This document shows, in pieces, positions 52,843 to 63,824 of a DNA stretch of 64,000 nt (position 1 is its first letter; each line of letters opens with the position of its first letter). Both the position numbers and the translations under genes were made by a program. This DNA comes from Sepioteuthis lessoniana (lineage: Eukaryota > Mollusca > Cephalopoda > Myopsida > Loliginidae). The notes below the pieces were generated by a model. That model searched no databases. It had not been told where the DNA came from and saw only the letters and a list, made by a program, of their open reading frames with translations. The stretch is from NCBI GenBank assembly GCA_963585895.1, contig OY757921.1, forward strand, positions 84,432,939 to 84,496,938. The letters run 5' to 3'.

Positions 52843-53281
52843 ATAGCAGCGGTCACATCGATACTGCTATATGGATGCACTACATGGACGCTAACAAAAC
52901 GGCTGGAGAAGAAACTAGATGGCAATTACACAAGAATGCTGCGTGCAATCCTGAACAAGTCCTGGCAGCAACACCCCACAAGACACCAACTGTACGGCCA
53001 CCTGCCCCCTATCACGAAAACTATTCAAGTTAGGCGAACCAGACATGCAGGACATTGCTGGAGAAGCAGAGATGAACTCATAAGAGATGTACTCTTATGG
53101 ACCCCCACACATGGCCGCGCAAAAGCAGGACGACCAGCACGAACGTACATTCAGCAGCTATGTGAGGATACGGGTTGTTGTCCTGAAGACCTGCCTAGGG
53201 CGATGAACGATAGGGAGGAGTGGCGAGAGAGGGTCAGGGATATCCGTGCTGCCAGCACGATGATGATGATGATGATGATGA
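52843..53281 (+). mobile_element. LINE family L, 3' stub
   Basis: The frame includes KKLDGNYTRMLRAILNKSW, LYGHLPPITKTIQVRRTRHA and PEDLPRAMNDREEWRERV, an end of RAAST, then an (ATG)n tail of about nine units. It follows a TA tract. Confidence 0.9.
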
Positions 53282-53326
53282 TGATATATGAAAAAGGTGT
53301 TTTCAGGCAGGATCTTTTCATTTAAA

Positions 53327-53956
53327 CAGGTTTGATTGAATAAAATCGAATCCTTCTTATTATGAAGATTTTCTCTTTTATTTCAAGAGTCCGTATGTTT
53401 TTTTTTTATCTTACAATCTTGATGGTTTCTCCCAAGGAGCCATTTGTGATAAACCAAACACTTTCGGTTCTTATCAGAACCATTATCAAGGTAATGTGTA
53501 TTTTCATTTCTAAATTAAAACTGTTTAGTATTTAAACTAAATTATCATTTCGTTTTTATCACTAAATCTTTAAAATAGACCGAACAATCTATATTACAAA
53601 AGACAGAACAAATTTCATTCTACTTCACGAAAGAAAAATATTTAAAAATAAACTGCCACTACCGTTTAGCATCACCTTGGTGATAAAAACAAGCCTCACT
53701 TTAGAGATAAAAACAAAAGATAAAAAAATATTTAGTTTAAATACTAAACAGTTTTAATTTAGAAATTAACATACACATTATCTTGATAATTAGTTCTGAC
53801 AAGAACTGAAAGCACTTGGTATAACACAAATTGATCCTTTGGAGAAACTATCAACAAATTTCACGATTATAACCTAAAAAAACAAAGACTCTTGAAAGAA
53901 AAAAGAAAAATAAAACATCAAAATAACAAGGATTAAATTTTATTTAATCAAACCTG
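53327..53956. mobile_element. Long inverted repeat (foldback-like element)
   Basis: Arms of about 220 bp (53327-53546 and about 53735-53956) pair over most of their length: CAGGTTTGATT at left, its complement at right, and an inner TTAAAACTGTTTAGTATTTA on both arms. The spacer is about 185 bp with no coding content. TAAA on both sides could be a 4-bp duplication, but AT-richness makes this weak. Confidence 0.82.
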
Positions 53957-53959
53957 TAA

Positions 53960-54112
53960 ATATATATTTTCTCTTAAAAAATTCCTACAATCGATCACAT
54001 TAGGATAATAATTTTTTTTTCATCCTGTTAGAAAGCACTGATATAAATCTATGTTCTAAAAAATTACCAGGGCTTCTTCAGATCAAACAAGAAAATGGAT
54101 CAATTTTTTTTT
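53960..54112 (+). repeat. Direct repeat, right copy
   Basis: Diverged copy of 52440-52592, with TTTTTCATCCTGTTAGAAAG and GGGCTTCTTCAGATC. Confidence 0.55.
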
Positions 54113-54281
54113 CACATTCACAACCTGACTAGATAAACAAAACAAAAAACTCATTTCTATATAAAAGTAACCCTTTAAGTTCAAGTTACAATAAGTATCA
54201 ACTTATTATGGCATGTAAAAGAAGGAACATCCGGTTTCTTCATACTTCAAATTTAACTTACGAAACAATTACAATTACAAT

Positions 54282-54686
54282 ATATGGATGCACTACATGG
54301 ACGCTAATTAAACGGCTGGAGAAGAAACTAGACGGCAATTACACAAGAATGTTGAGAGCAATATTGAACAAGTCCTGGCGACAACACCCCACAAGACACC
54401 AGCTATACGGCCACTTGCCTCCCATCACGAAAACTATACAAGTTAGACGAACCAGACACGCAGAACACTGCTGGAGAAGCAAGGACGAGCTCATAAGTGA
54501 TGTACTCCTATGGACCCCCATATATGGCCAAGCAAAAGGACGACCAGCTCGAACTTACATACAGCAGCTATGTGAGGACAAAGGATGTAACCCTGAAGAC
54601 CTGCCAGAGGCGATGAATAATAGGGAGAAGTGGCGAGAGAGGGTCAGGGATATCCATGCTGGGGGCACGACATGATGATGATGATA
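54282..54686 (+). mobile_element. LINE family L, 3' stub
   Basis: In-frame from TWTLIKRLEKKLDGNYTRM to PEDLPEAMNNREKWRERVRD and an end of GGTT, with an (ATG)n tail at 54672-54686. The codons upstream of the YGCTTW box are host sequence, not LINE. Confidence 0.9.
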
Positions 54687-55490
54687 TCGAACATGTTATC
54701 CATTCTATTTTGTTAATGAGGCGCTACGAAAACAGTGGAAGAACAACTGGGAAGAAATTACTTAATTTAAAAACTAGTTTCTACCGTCTGATTCGTCGCA
54801 ATTTGCTTGAATATACTTTGCATATTGGTAAGCAAAATTAAAAGTACGGTTAACGTTTTGTTCGCGCATGCGCATGTATCATTTCCCGAACTTTCGGGTA
54901 CTATTTCATATTTTGTAGGCTTTTATTTGGTTCGTCTCGGCATGGACGTCTCATTCAAGCATACAATGAAATGTTGCAATTTTTTTCTTGCCTGTAATAG
55001 TTTGCTTTGATTAAACATTTATTCACATGCCTCTACTTCTGTAAAAATTCAATCGAGAATGAAAGCGAATTACTGTTTTCGTTCTTTCGTGCCCAAACAT
55101 AATGGACTTTAAAATGTTTACGCCGAAAACTGCTCGAACGAAAACGTAACTACAGACATTTTTTGTTGATTTGTTCGTTCATTATAAGGCGTTCTGGTTT
55201 TTTGTTTCTTTTGTGTCAATTAAACATTTTGAACGCTAGGAAAACAGAACTGCCTTCAAGGGAAGCAACTCTTATGTGTCTGTCGAAATTAGAAAAAAGA
55301 AAAATAGCAGCGATTACATTGCGATTGTAAAACAAAGATCAAAAAAGCAATTGTTAATGGAGAGAGAGGGAGAGGGAGAGCAGGGAAGGGTTGGCCAAGA
55401 ATGAGATTAGAAAATGGAAGGCGTGAAACAATTAGTTAAATCGTAAGAAGACTGGAGAAAGTTTTCATAAAGAAAACCGCTAGACAATAT
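54687..55490. other. Unassigned stretch
   Basis: No gene recognised. Confidence 0.45.
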
Positions 55491-55492
55491 GA

Positions 55493-55548
<56 letters not shown>
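55493..55548. repeat. (GA)n microsatellite
   Basis: About 26 GA units. Confidence 0.95.
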
Positions 55549-55551
<3 letters not shown>

Positions 55552-56570
55552 CATCCTAGATAAAAGAACAAAAATGGAAGACTAGCAAAATCTTTGATGG
55601 TTCCCTTTCTTGCGAAAACGTATTTTTGTTAGAAATAAAAATCTAATTCATGTAGCCATTTCAGTTTGTTTTGTCTCTTTTGAAATAAATCAAAAAACAA
55701 ATAAACAAACAAAAAAAACTGATCAATAATTTGATTCTTTCCTTATTCTTTTCTTTTCTTTCTTTCATTTTATTTTATTTTTTGGTTTGTTAAATTACTC
55801 TTGCTAACTTTAGAAACATATTAGAGTTATTTTTCCTTACTCGGACCCAGTTTTATCGAGCCTTTAGGCAGTTCACTTCTGTTGGGTGTTTAGAAAATTC
55901 ATTTATGATAATTTTACTTTTTTTTTAAATAGTGGTCGGAAAAAAATCTGTCGGAGAAGTTTGCAGTTTTAGCGAGGAAAAACTAGTCAAAATTAATTTA
56001 TGGTCACCAGTTTTAGATAGAAATATGTTTTTAATTCGCGTAAGACAGAAAGAATATTATCGAGTAAAGACTTTCGATTTAAGATTGTTATTTTTTTACT
56101 TGGATTTCTTCATATACCTTTATTTTCAGTCTTTAAATAAGAAATAAAAGATTAAGAAATTTCGGTCTGTTCTGACTTGCATGCATATTCTAACTTACCC
56201 AAATAAGAAAGACCTAGCCAAAATGGCTTCCGCTGACAGGAAACATAATCACTTTTTTCTTTAAGGCTTCCTTGTTCAAACTTTTAATTCTAATACGTAT
56301 TTTATGCCAGCAAATGTGGTAATTATTTCACAAATTTAATTAGTAAAGTCCAAATCCGAAATCTGTTAAGAATGAACTCTGTACGCGGCCACTTGTAGAT
56401 GCTTAATTTACTTTGATGTAGAGCCAGACGAAATAAAATAGGAAGAATGTTTTGTGCCATTTTTATCAGTAGATAAATATTGCTCCATTTGAAGATCTTA
56501 TTTTTTGTTCCTGGTTTGGAATGCCAACTATTGGTGCTCGAATAAAAAACAAATATTGGTGACCATCTCC
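55549..56570. other. Unassigned stretch
   Basis: No gene. CCAAAATGGCTTCCG at 56217 resembles a YY1-type core-promoter word but stands alone. Confidence 0.45.
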
Positions 56571-56574
56571 TTTA

Positions 56575-56817
56575 CTCTCTCTCTCTCAACATCTGTCCCA
56601 ATCTGCTGTCGTTCATAGTAGATCCTCTAGACGGCATTCAGTGTCCACATATAGTTGACGAATGTAAGTTTTGGTTGGTCAGCTAACACTGGTGTATTCC
56701 TATGCAGTAGTCCATAATAGAACGTCACTTACGACTTCGTCTTTACTTTCCCAGCAGTATCCAGAATGTCTTGGATGGTATTAGCAATGGGAGGTAAGTG
56801 GCTACACAAATGCTGGT
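56575..56817 (-). repeat. LINE L relic, old copy
   Basis: Minus-strand L 3' end, strongly diverged: TGTCGTTCATAGTAGATCCT, AGTGTCCACATATAGTTGAC and CTTTACTTTCCCAGCAGTAT. Confidence 0.65.
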
Positions 56818-56849
56818 TTTATATATATATATCTGCAACGACATAGACG

Positions 56850-57067
56850 CTCTCCTTACAAAGTAGTAATGTACATATAAAAGTTGCATCACTTTTGTAA
56901 TAGATCCCCCCGCTAATGATGGCCCAAAATCGGGCAGAAAGTACTTGAGAAATAAATAATTATGGAAGATACATCAACCAATTCCCGTCGAATATTAGAA
57001 AATCAATACGGCAATATGAAAGGATCAACAAAAAAAATATGTAGACAAAAATGTCTATTATCTTCAA

Positions 57068-57068
<1 letters not shown>
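56850..57068 (+). repeat. Penelope-like 3' UTR
   Basis: GATGGCCCAAAATCGGGCAG, AAAGTACTTGAG and AATGTCTATTATCTTCAACG match the complement of 27750-27960. Confidence 0.65.

Positions 57069-57110
<42 letters not shown>
57069..57110. repeat. (TA)n microsatellite
   Basis: About 20 TA units. Confidence 0.92.
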
Positions 57111-57111
<1 letters not shown>

Positions 57112-57340
57112 CAAATAGTTTTTAGGTAACTATTTTCAAACAACTCTGGACTCATTTGTTTGCACACTTTTAAATCGTTTGAGCATTGTTTTTTCTTATT
57201 CTTTTTAACTCTAATAATTCTATTTACTATGAATTATTTGTTCTTACACGGTTCAATGGTTTCAAGTAGTAGAAACGTTTTGTTAGAGTATAAGTGGAGT
57301 ATCCATACAGTAGTCCTGACACGGCTATATTCAGAGGGAT
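57112..57340 (+). repeat. R1-related fragment with GGTTTCAAGT motif
   Basis: TTTGTTTGCACACTTTTAAA and CAATGGTTTCAAGTAGTAG match the R1 zone at 45220-45260 and the monomer core of the minisatellite at 12 kb. Confidence 0.4.
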
Positions 57341-57429
57341 GAGATTTCCATGCAGTTGTTAACCTGTCAATAATATCCCATGTCCACCGATGCATATGTT
57401 GATACCGGTTTCAGTAGACGAAATATTGT

Positions 57430-58140
57430 TATCGACGTATACGAACAAGTGTAATATAATTGCCGAGGGATTTCGTTTTATATATCTTGCCTTTCGGTTT
57501 AGTTAGGCCGAGAACCTTTCGCTTAGCGCATGGGTTAGTTAGGTGCAACATTAACGCAGGTGTTCACTCGCGCGCGTAGAGGATGTGTCATTCAGAGATG
57601 TCAAAATAAAAAATCCTAGATAGGAATTGACCCCAGGGTTTTTTGGTGACGTCACGCACCAGAAGCGTCGACTGAGATTTGAGAAAACGCTGTTAGTTGA
57701 GTTTTAGCGTCCGAAGAAGACGGTTAACTTTCGGGGCTCGCCGAGATCAGATCAGTAGTCTTGCTGCGGGGTCCCACGCGTGGTTTTGGGGGCAGATGGA
57801 AAAGTCAGCATAGAAAGATTGTGAATCATTCTCCTTATGTCGAAAAACCTTTTAACTCAAAGGTAATAAAACGTTTCGTACCTGAACTAAGAAGTCGTAA
57901 GTGTTTTTTGTGTTTCGGGATTCCTATGTTATCTATATATATGCGTTATGAACACCCTATGTACATTTCACATATCATGGGTATGTTACACTAGTTTATT
58001 AATTTCAGTGGTTTGCCATTTAATGTGGAATGATATATGCAGTTTATTTTATTTGATTTCATGTAGATACGGATTGTCACGTGATAGCCCACGGAGACGA
58101 TAGAAATAAGATTAATACTATCCTCCCGTTGAAATGAACA
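57430..58140 (+). mobile_element. Probable LTR followed by primer-binding-like site
   Basis: GGTAATAAAACGTTTCGTAC at 57861 parallels 36560 (polyadenylation zone). AACAGTGGCGACCCGTCAAA at 58137 looks like an LTR end (ACA) and a TGGCGACC-type primer-binding site. No gag or pol follows and ends are not fixed. Confidence 0.4.
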
Positions 58141-58164
58141 GTGGCGACCCGTCAAAAAAGTGAC

Positions 58165-58495
58165 CGTTAAGGAAGAATGTAGGTCACAGAGGGGATATCA
58201 ACAGGTGTTGGTATTTAGTAACCTCAGGTCGCCGGACACCAAGGGGGAGAAGAGAGAAGCCAAATGATTGGCTGGGACCCCAAAACGGAAGTGGGGACTC
58301 CTTCCCCTCAGCGGAAGTAAATAATAAAAAAGTTAGTTTTTGAGCAGGGATCGTGGCAGACAGACCCATGGCCATTTACTCCGGGTTGAAGACAAAAGAA
58401 TATCTGAGACACGGGGGACCCCAGGTTCTTCAAGCCAGTGTAAAAAAATAGAATAAAGTCTATTAGCCCGTGAAAGAAGAAAGATTCACCAGTGG
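58165..58495 (+). mobile_element. Possible second LTR-like segment
   Basis: AATAAAGTCTATTAGCCC near 58452 is a polyadenylation-like word. ACCAGTGGAACCCCGTCGAA at 58488 mirrors the primer-site-like motif at 58139. Both ends are undefined. Confidence 0.3.
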
Positions 58496-58499
58496 AACC

Positions 58500-60220
58500 C
58501 CGTCGAAAAATAAGATAAGTAACTTTGGGGCCATTTCTCCTTTATACCCAAATTTTGTATACGACTCTCTCTCTCTCTCTCTCAATTTGAAGAAAAACAA
58601 AAGTCAAGGAAAGACATTTATATTCGTGGACTGTCCATTTATTATATGTTTGACACTTTGAAAGTGTACCTCTTTGTATAGTAAAGGATTAATGTATTTT
58701 TATGTTACCACGTGGTCTAAGTTTGTTCTTTGCAGTTCTTCTACGAATTTGTTACTTCATGCTTCCTTTTCATTTTGTATTCGCCTTATGTTATCTTGCT
58801 TAGAATTGTCCTATTAATTCCTAAAATATCACACGGGAAACCGGAGTTGCCGACTACTTCAATATAATATTATTACGACTAAAACCTATAGGCTCATATC
58901 TTCTGTTGTCTAGGGGAAGAAGTTTAGCGGCCTGGTGGGTGTGTGATAGTGTGAAATTTGGAACCCCTTGCCAGCGGCGGTCAGTCTGGCCCTAAATTAA
59001 TCCCTCACATAATATACCAGTTCTTATATGCCTGAGAGAAAAACTCTGAACGAGGACTTATTATATAGGGGATCAAGTGCCAACCTGCCCCGTCTTCACA
59101 CGTGCAAAAATAAAGTCCCGTTTTGGGATTTTAGTCAATTTCGCGTCACAGGATGCTTCTTGCTGCCAGTTCCAGGCTACCTATCAGAGATTCGGCTTAA
59201 GCATTCGGTTATAAGTATAGACTGTATTAGTAATAGTTTTTTCTGGATATCGTCTATTTCTAGCCTTATATTATTCGTGCGAAACCATTATGTTTAATTA
59301 TATCTAGGTTGTTTTAATACACCTTAACTTTATTAAATAAGGTTAGTGTTGAATATTGAAATACATTCCCAAAAATAACATAAGAATATCGAAGTGTTGT
59401 GTTGTATGAGTCTTCTAGTACTGAGTCCCTTCTGTTTTCAAAACCAGTACTCAACATTTTGGCTTTTACTCAGGCTCGAATGTCAAGAAACTGACGCTAA
59501 AAAGTCCCAAAATGATTCAAGGACTTTTTTTTATTAACAATGAGGACAAACAACCTGTACGTTACAAGAAATAAGATAGAATAAGGAAAAACAATGATCA
59601 AAGAAAGTAATAGATGTGCATTCTTGAAAAATAAAAATAAAAATACAAAAAATATAAAAAGAAAGGATCTTCGCAAAGAACGAAAGGAAGTCGACTAACA
59701 GTGCCGGAACCGTACATGTCGGAAACGCAACGAATGGCTCGGTCAGCGGATGTTCATTTTCAATAGAAAATTTGCCTGTCGAATTGAAAAGCAACTGAAA
59801 GAAGTCTGTCGGCCATTTTACAAGATGGACGTTTGTTGTCAACTAATTACCTACCGAACATAATTGCGGATATGTCTTGTCATGCAATGTACTTACAATA
59901 GAGACCCCAACGCATGAATAGACATAAATTGCACGCGGCTCCATTTGTCAAGAGACGTGGGATTTTTTTTTTTTTTTGGCAAATGTATTTTTTTCTTTTT
60001 TGGTTCAAAACAAAATATTGTCATTATGGTGTACGTTGTTAGTATAACTAAATTTACTAAAAATTCTATTTTTTCCTTAATTTTCCAGATTGAAAAAAAA
60101 GTAAAATGCACGTCAACAATGAAATTATTCACTTGTTCTGTTTGGTGATTGAACCAGATCTTCTTCTTATAATTTGTTTGAATGTAGTCCATCTCTTTTT
60201 CCATTTCTTTCTCTCACTCT
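58500..60220. other. Unassigned stretch
   Basis: No convincing gene. The frames at 59028-59297 and 59534-59842 (minus) have no recognisable domain. A CT run lies at 58566-58584 and poly-T at 59964-59978. Confidence 0.45.
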
Positions 60221-60581
60221 CTCTCACATATATATATATATATATATATGAACACGTAAACACACGCACATATATGTGTGGGCGTGTGTACGTGTCCTTA
60301 TATATACATATATATGTATATGTGTGTGTGTACATGCATGTACTTGTCTATATATATATACGGACACGTACACACATACACCAAAATTATATACGCACGA
60401 GTTTAAATATTATCAACCTCATGTTAATCATTATATTTTCGTGCACGACTCCGTAATATATATATATATATATATATATACACGGACACGTACACAAACG
60501 AACAAAAATGATATATGTACAAGTCTGAATATTATTAACCTAAACTTAAGCATTGTATCTGTGGGCATAACTCCGTAAACA

Positions 60582-60620
<39 letters not shown>
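60221..60620. repeat. TA/CA/TG compound microsatellites with a tandem unit
   Basis: TA tracts at 60228-60249, 60457-60480 and 60598-60620. A unit with CACGGACACGTACACA, then TATTATCAACCTCATG-like text and CGTAA, recurs at about 60360 and 60480. Confidence 0.75.
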
Positions 60621-60910
60621 GTACAATTTAATGGAGACTCAAACTCGGTTAAGTTATCATAATAAATTTATTTCGGCGGAGAATATTAATGCTATAATCT
60701 CCGTCTCGTCAGATGACTCTTTACATGCTTTTCTCTCATCGCAGATTGTCATCCACAAATAGACTTCATTGTATAACAACTCTTCAGTGGGGCTAGACAC
60801 GTAGGACGCATGAAGCTGGGATCGAAACCTGCCCAACTTTACGTTAGACTTAGTATTATAACTCTCAGCCAGCAAGCGAACCACGTCAGCTCGGGAATTA
60901 TAAGGTATTA
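60621..60910 (-). repeat. S5 tRNA-derived SINE
   Basis: On the minus strand the tRNA-like head has TGGTTCGCTTGCTGGCTGAG and a B-box-like GGTTTCGATCCC. The body includes GAGTCATCTGACGAGACGG and TTCTCCGCCGAAATAAATT. A second, headless copy is at 9471-9625. Confidence 0.75.
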
Positions 60911-61022
60911 TGTAGTAGCTTTCGTTTGTTTATATTTTGCCTTACCAGATACCAGAGTGCTCAATTCATTTGAAGAGCTTGGCATTATGCGAGTGGCAAC
61001 CGTAAATTCCTTCGCCAGAGGG

Positions 61023-61060
<38 letters not shown>

Positions 61061-61061
61061 T
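61023..61061. repeat. (TA)n(TG)n microsatellite
   Basis: TA then TG runs. Confidence 0.9.
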
Positions 61062-61174
61062 GTAGAGCCCTGAAGAAAGAAGGAATGTTACTTTCTTTTA
61101 CAAAAATATATGTCTTTATTCTTTCGTAGTGTCAAGGCTTCTGTGGTGTGTGAGAGAGGGAGTATAGCCGGCCT

Positions 61175-61423
61175 GCCTTATTTTTAAAGCGAAATTTAAC
61201 AGGTTTGAATTCAGAGTTTTCCTTCTCCTAGACTAGTTGTCTTACCAAGGCTGAAGAACCTAGTCTGTCCTACTATTTACGCGTAGATGAAGGGAGAATA
61301 ATTGGATTCATACCTTTCCCAAGGGTATTAGTTCTATGTGAAATGCTATCAGTCTCGTCCAGGATTTGAACTCGTGCCGCCGTGTCCATTTCCTACGACG
61401 ATAACCATTACACCACGGGCACA
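61175..61423 (-). repeat. S1 SINE lacking its last bases
   Basis: Minus-strand S1 from AGCGAAATTTAACAGG to the head GGTGTAATGGTTATCGTCG, with a B-box region. The terminal GGTTGGGTAAATA is missing. Confidence 0.87.
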
Positions 61424-61800
61424 GGTTAAGTGGTGATAGAGACGAAATCATTTATCATACAAAAAGCGAATGTAGCAATCTAGCACCAAAAGAGTATAAG
61501 ACTCGACTCGACTGGGAGGGATCTGTGCAAGAAATCGAAACTGGACATTATTACTAAATGGTACATGCACAAACCAGCATCTGTTCTTGAGAATAAGCCA
61601 TAAAATTTTTTAGAATTTTTACTTACAAACTAACCACCTAATTCCGGCTAGAAAACCAGACCATGTGATAGTTATCAAAAAATATAGTCCTAATCGACCT
61701 TAGAGTGACGATCAAAGAAAGCAAAAACATTTTTAAAATGCGACGATTGCCAAGATTTTACTAAAGATCTGAGAAGGTTGTGGAACATGAAAGTTTTATG
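61424..61800. other. Unassigned stretch
   Basis: Nothing recognised. Confidence 0.4.
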
Positions 61801-61806
61801 TCCTCG

Positions 61807-62373
61807 TGTTGTATATTGACCGCAGACCCGGACCAGAGATTGCGTTGGCGACCTTGGCTGATAATATGGGACAGGGTTAAAATCCCACAGTACAGTCAAA
61901 AACTGATGCACCGGAAGAGGGTGACCTCTGAACTGCATGACAGTTATTTCCGCTTGTTGATGATCAAACATGCCAGTCCAAAGACGCCGGAAGTGGCATA
62001 TACCGGCCTGGCAAGCCATGAGAATAGATTGAGTGGGCGTAAAGCAATAATATAACTTGACACAAGAAGTTTGAGTTAGTTGGAGATCAGATGAGTGAGA
62101 GACAAGATGCGGTTGAGAGAACAGCACCCAGCGAAGAGGGGCTCCAGTTGAGCAGTCCAAGAGAACGAGAACGACACACGGGTATGTCCGGAGGGGCTGG
62201 GGAGCTCAATATGCTGCAGCCTTTGTTCAGTCTCCAACTCCCTCTCACACACAACCCTTTCAATAAAGTGAGAGGCATATTCTTTTAAAGAAGTCTTCGC
62301 TCGTCTTTATTATTGCGTCTATATATATTCTGCATGCATATGTGTTTGTATGGTTAGTTGTGACTATACAACA
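61807..62373 (+). mobile_element. Solo LTR, family LTR-T, copy 2 (567 bp)
   Basis: It runs from TGTTGTATATTGACC to GACTATACAACA. CTCG at 61803-61806 and 62374-62377 is an exact 4-bp target duplication. CAATAAAGTGAGAGGCATAT at 62259 is the polyadenylation zone. GTCTCCAACTCCCTCTCACA matches the copy at 42196-42709. The 156-codon minus-strand frame here is antisense to the LTR. Confidence 0.9.
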
Positions 62374-62537
62374 CTCGGAAAAAGGCAAAAAATAAATTAG
62401 ACATACAGGTGTTATGAGAGAAGATTAAAGGTTATATATTACAGTAAAACAAGTAATACAATGTCGACAGTGTAGCTATTTGTTACCAACTTACCGAGTA
62501 GATTTCAGTCTACTGTTATATCTTCAGTGGAACTGGA

Positions 62538-62622
62538 AGTGGCAGGAAGAGTTAGAAATTGGAGGACGGATCGAGTGTTGTATAGCCATGACCATGATTA
62601 ACTATACAAACACATAATACTG
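62538..62622 (+). repeat. Duplicated LINE2/LTR-T junction, first copy
   Basis: GTGGCAGGAAGAGTTAGAAA to ACAAACACATAATAC is repeated almost unchanged at 62740-62824. It holds the LINE2 EELEIGGRIE segment and the last ~45 bases of an inverted LTR-T. Confidence 0.85.
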
Positions 62623-62639
62623 TTATATCTTTATTGGAA

Positions 62640-62779
62640 CAATCCTTTGTGTATCGGAAATAGGGATGATGCTACCTCAGAAAATGACGGTGATACTAAT
62701 CCTAATCGGCGCACTCGGAACGGTTCCCAAAGGCTTTGAAAGGTGGCAGGAAGAGTTAGAAATTGGAGGACGGATCGAG
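62640..62779 (+). pseudogene. LINE2 C-terminal fragment
   Basis: Reads MTVILILIGALGTVPKGFER, then an EELEIGGRIE block. It stops where LTR-T begins at 62780, before the expected TIQTTALL. Confidence 0.75.
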
Positions 62780-63180
62780 TGTTGTATAGCCATGACCATG
62801 ATTACCTATACAAACACATAATACATATACGTATGCATACAGAATCATAACGACACAATAAAAAAGACGAGCGAAGACTTCTTTTAGAAAAATATACCTC
62901 CCACTTTATTTGAAAGGTTTCTGTGTGAGAAGGAGTTGGAGGCCGAACAGAACTGCAACATATTGACCCCACTCTTATTGCCATCGGAGTTGCATCTTTC
63001 TCGTTCTCCAGGGCTGCTCAACCGGAGGCCTGGGGCCCAGCTCTCTGCTGGATTCTGGCTTTCTCTACCACATCATGTCACCAACGGGTCTGGTCTCCAA
63101 AACTAACTGACTTCCTGTCTTCACCGAGTTATATAATAGTTCAATCGCCCACTCAGTATCTCCCCATAACTGGCCATCGG
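62780..63180 (-). mobile_element. LTR-T, inverted partial copy
   Basis: It begins TGTTGTATAGCCATGACC (the LTR-T 3' end on the minus strand), with CCCACTTTATTTGAAAGG as the polyadenylation zone. It runs to about 63180, where a mariner relic takes over, so the LTR 5' end is missing. Confidence 0.8.
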
Positions 63181-63195
63181 AATGTGTCACTTCCC

Positions 63196-63808
63196 ATCTT
63201 GATGCACATCTGGCTCAAATAGTCTGTGACAAGGATGGAGTTGTAGACTGGTGCATTGTCCTGGTGGAAATGCCACTGATCCAATTTGAAGCGTGCTGGC
63301 CTCTTCCCAAGGAATCTCTTCCTGAATTCCCTTAAAACCTCAACATAATATTCCTTGTTGACTCTCCAGTGGGAAACCAGTGCATGTAGATCATGCCAGT
63401 GCTGTCAAAAAAAAGGGATCATCAAAAGTTTGTGGGTAGATTTGCTCTGTCTGGCCTTCTTGGGTTTGAGAGAGCCAGCATGCTTCCACTGGGAACTCTG
63501 TCTCTTAGTCTTTGGGTCATAGCAGTAGATCCAGCTTTTATCGTATGGCTTTTTTTCCAAGTTTAAAACAGAATTTAATTGCATATCATTCTTCCTCACG
63601 TCCAGATTGCATTTTTGAAATTCACCAGCTGTGACAATCAGGGTGTATTCCAATTGCATCTGCAGCTGTTCATTTGAACCTGAAATCATAAAAAATTGGT
63701 CAGTCATCTATTAAGATGTACAGCAATAACATACTGAATTTTCGAGAGTCTATGACAAGTCTAAACGTCTGTACAAAAAAAGTCTGGAAACTTATTGAAT
63801 GAAACACG
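63196..63808 (-). pseudogene. Mariner relic M4 with first catalytic region
   Basis: The right end lies at a TA (63809-63810) with the family terminal repeat. The minus strand reads LNSVLNLEKK joined directly to DKSWIYCYDPKTKRQSSQW, then KPKKARQSKSTHKLLMIPFF. The second part is the mariner catalytic region around the first Asp. The HTH part is deleted. The C-terminal text ends near TKMG-like sequence at 63200. This copy keeps the region missing from M3. Confidence 0.82.
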
Positions 63809-63824
63809 TACTTCAACACCGTGT

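Noticed and set aside
52850-53325. Multi-Met tail of a LINE frame as a real protein end
   Set aside because: The Met run is the translated (ATG)n tail of the LINE 3' end. The stop of the real frame is upstream or lost.
59534-59842. 102-codon minus-strand frame
   Set aside because: The start reads protein-like, but the second half is Phe/Ile-rich from an A-rich opposite strand. I see no domain and no splice context.
61690-62160. 156-codon minus-strand frame
   Set aside because: It lies antisense within solo LTR-T copy 2 and its flank, has no recognisable domain, and is not conserved in the other LTR-T copies.
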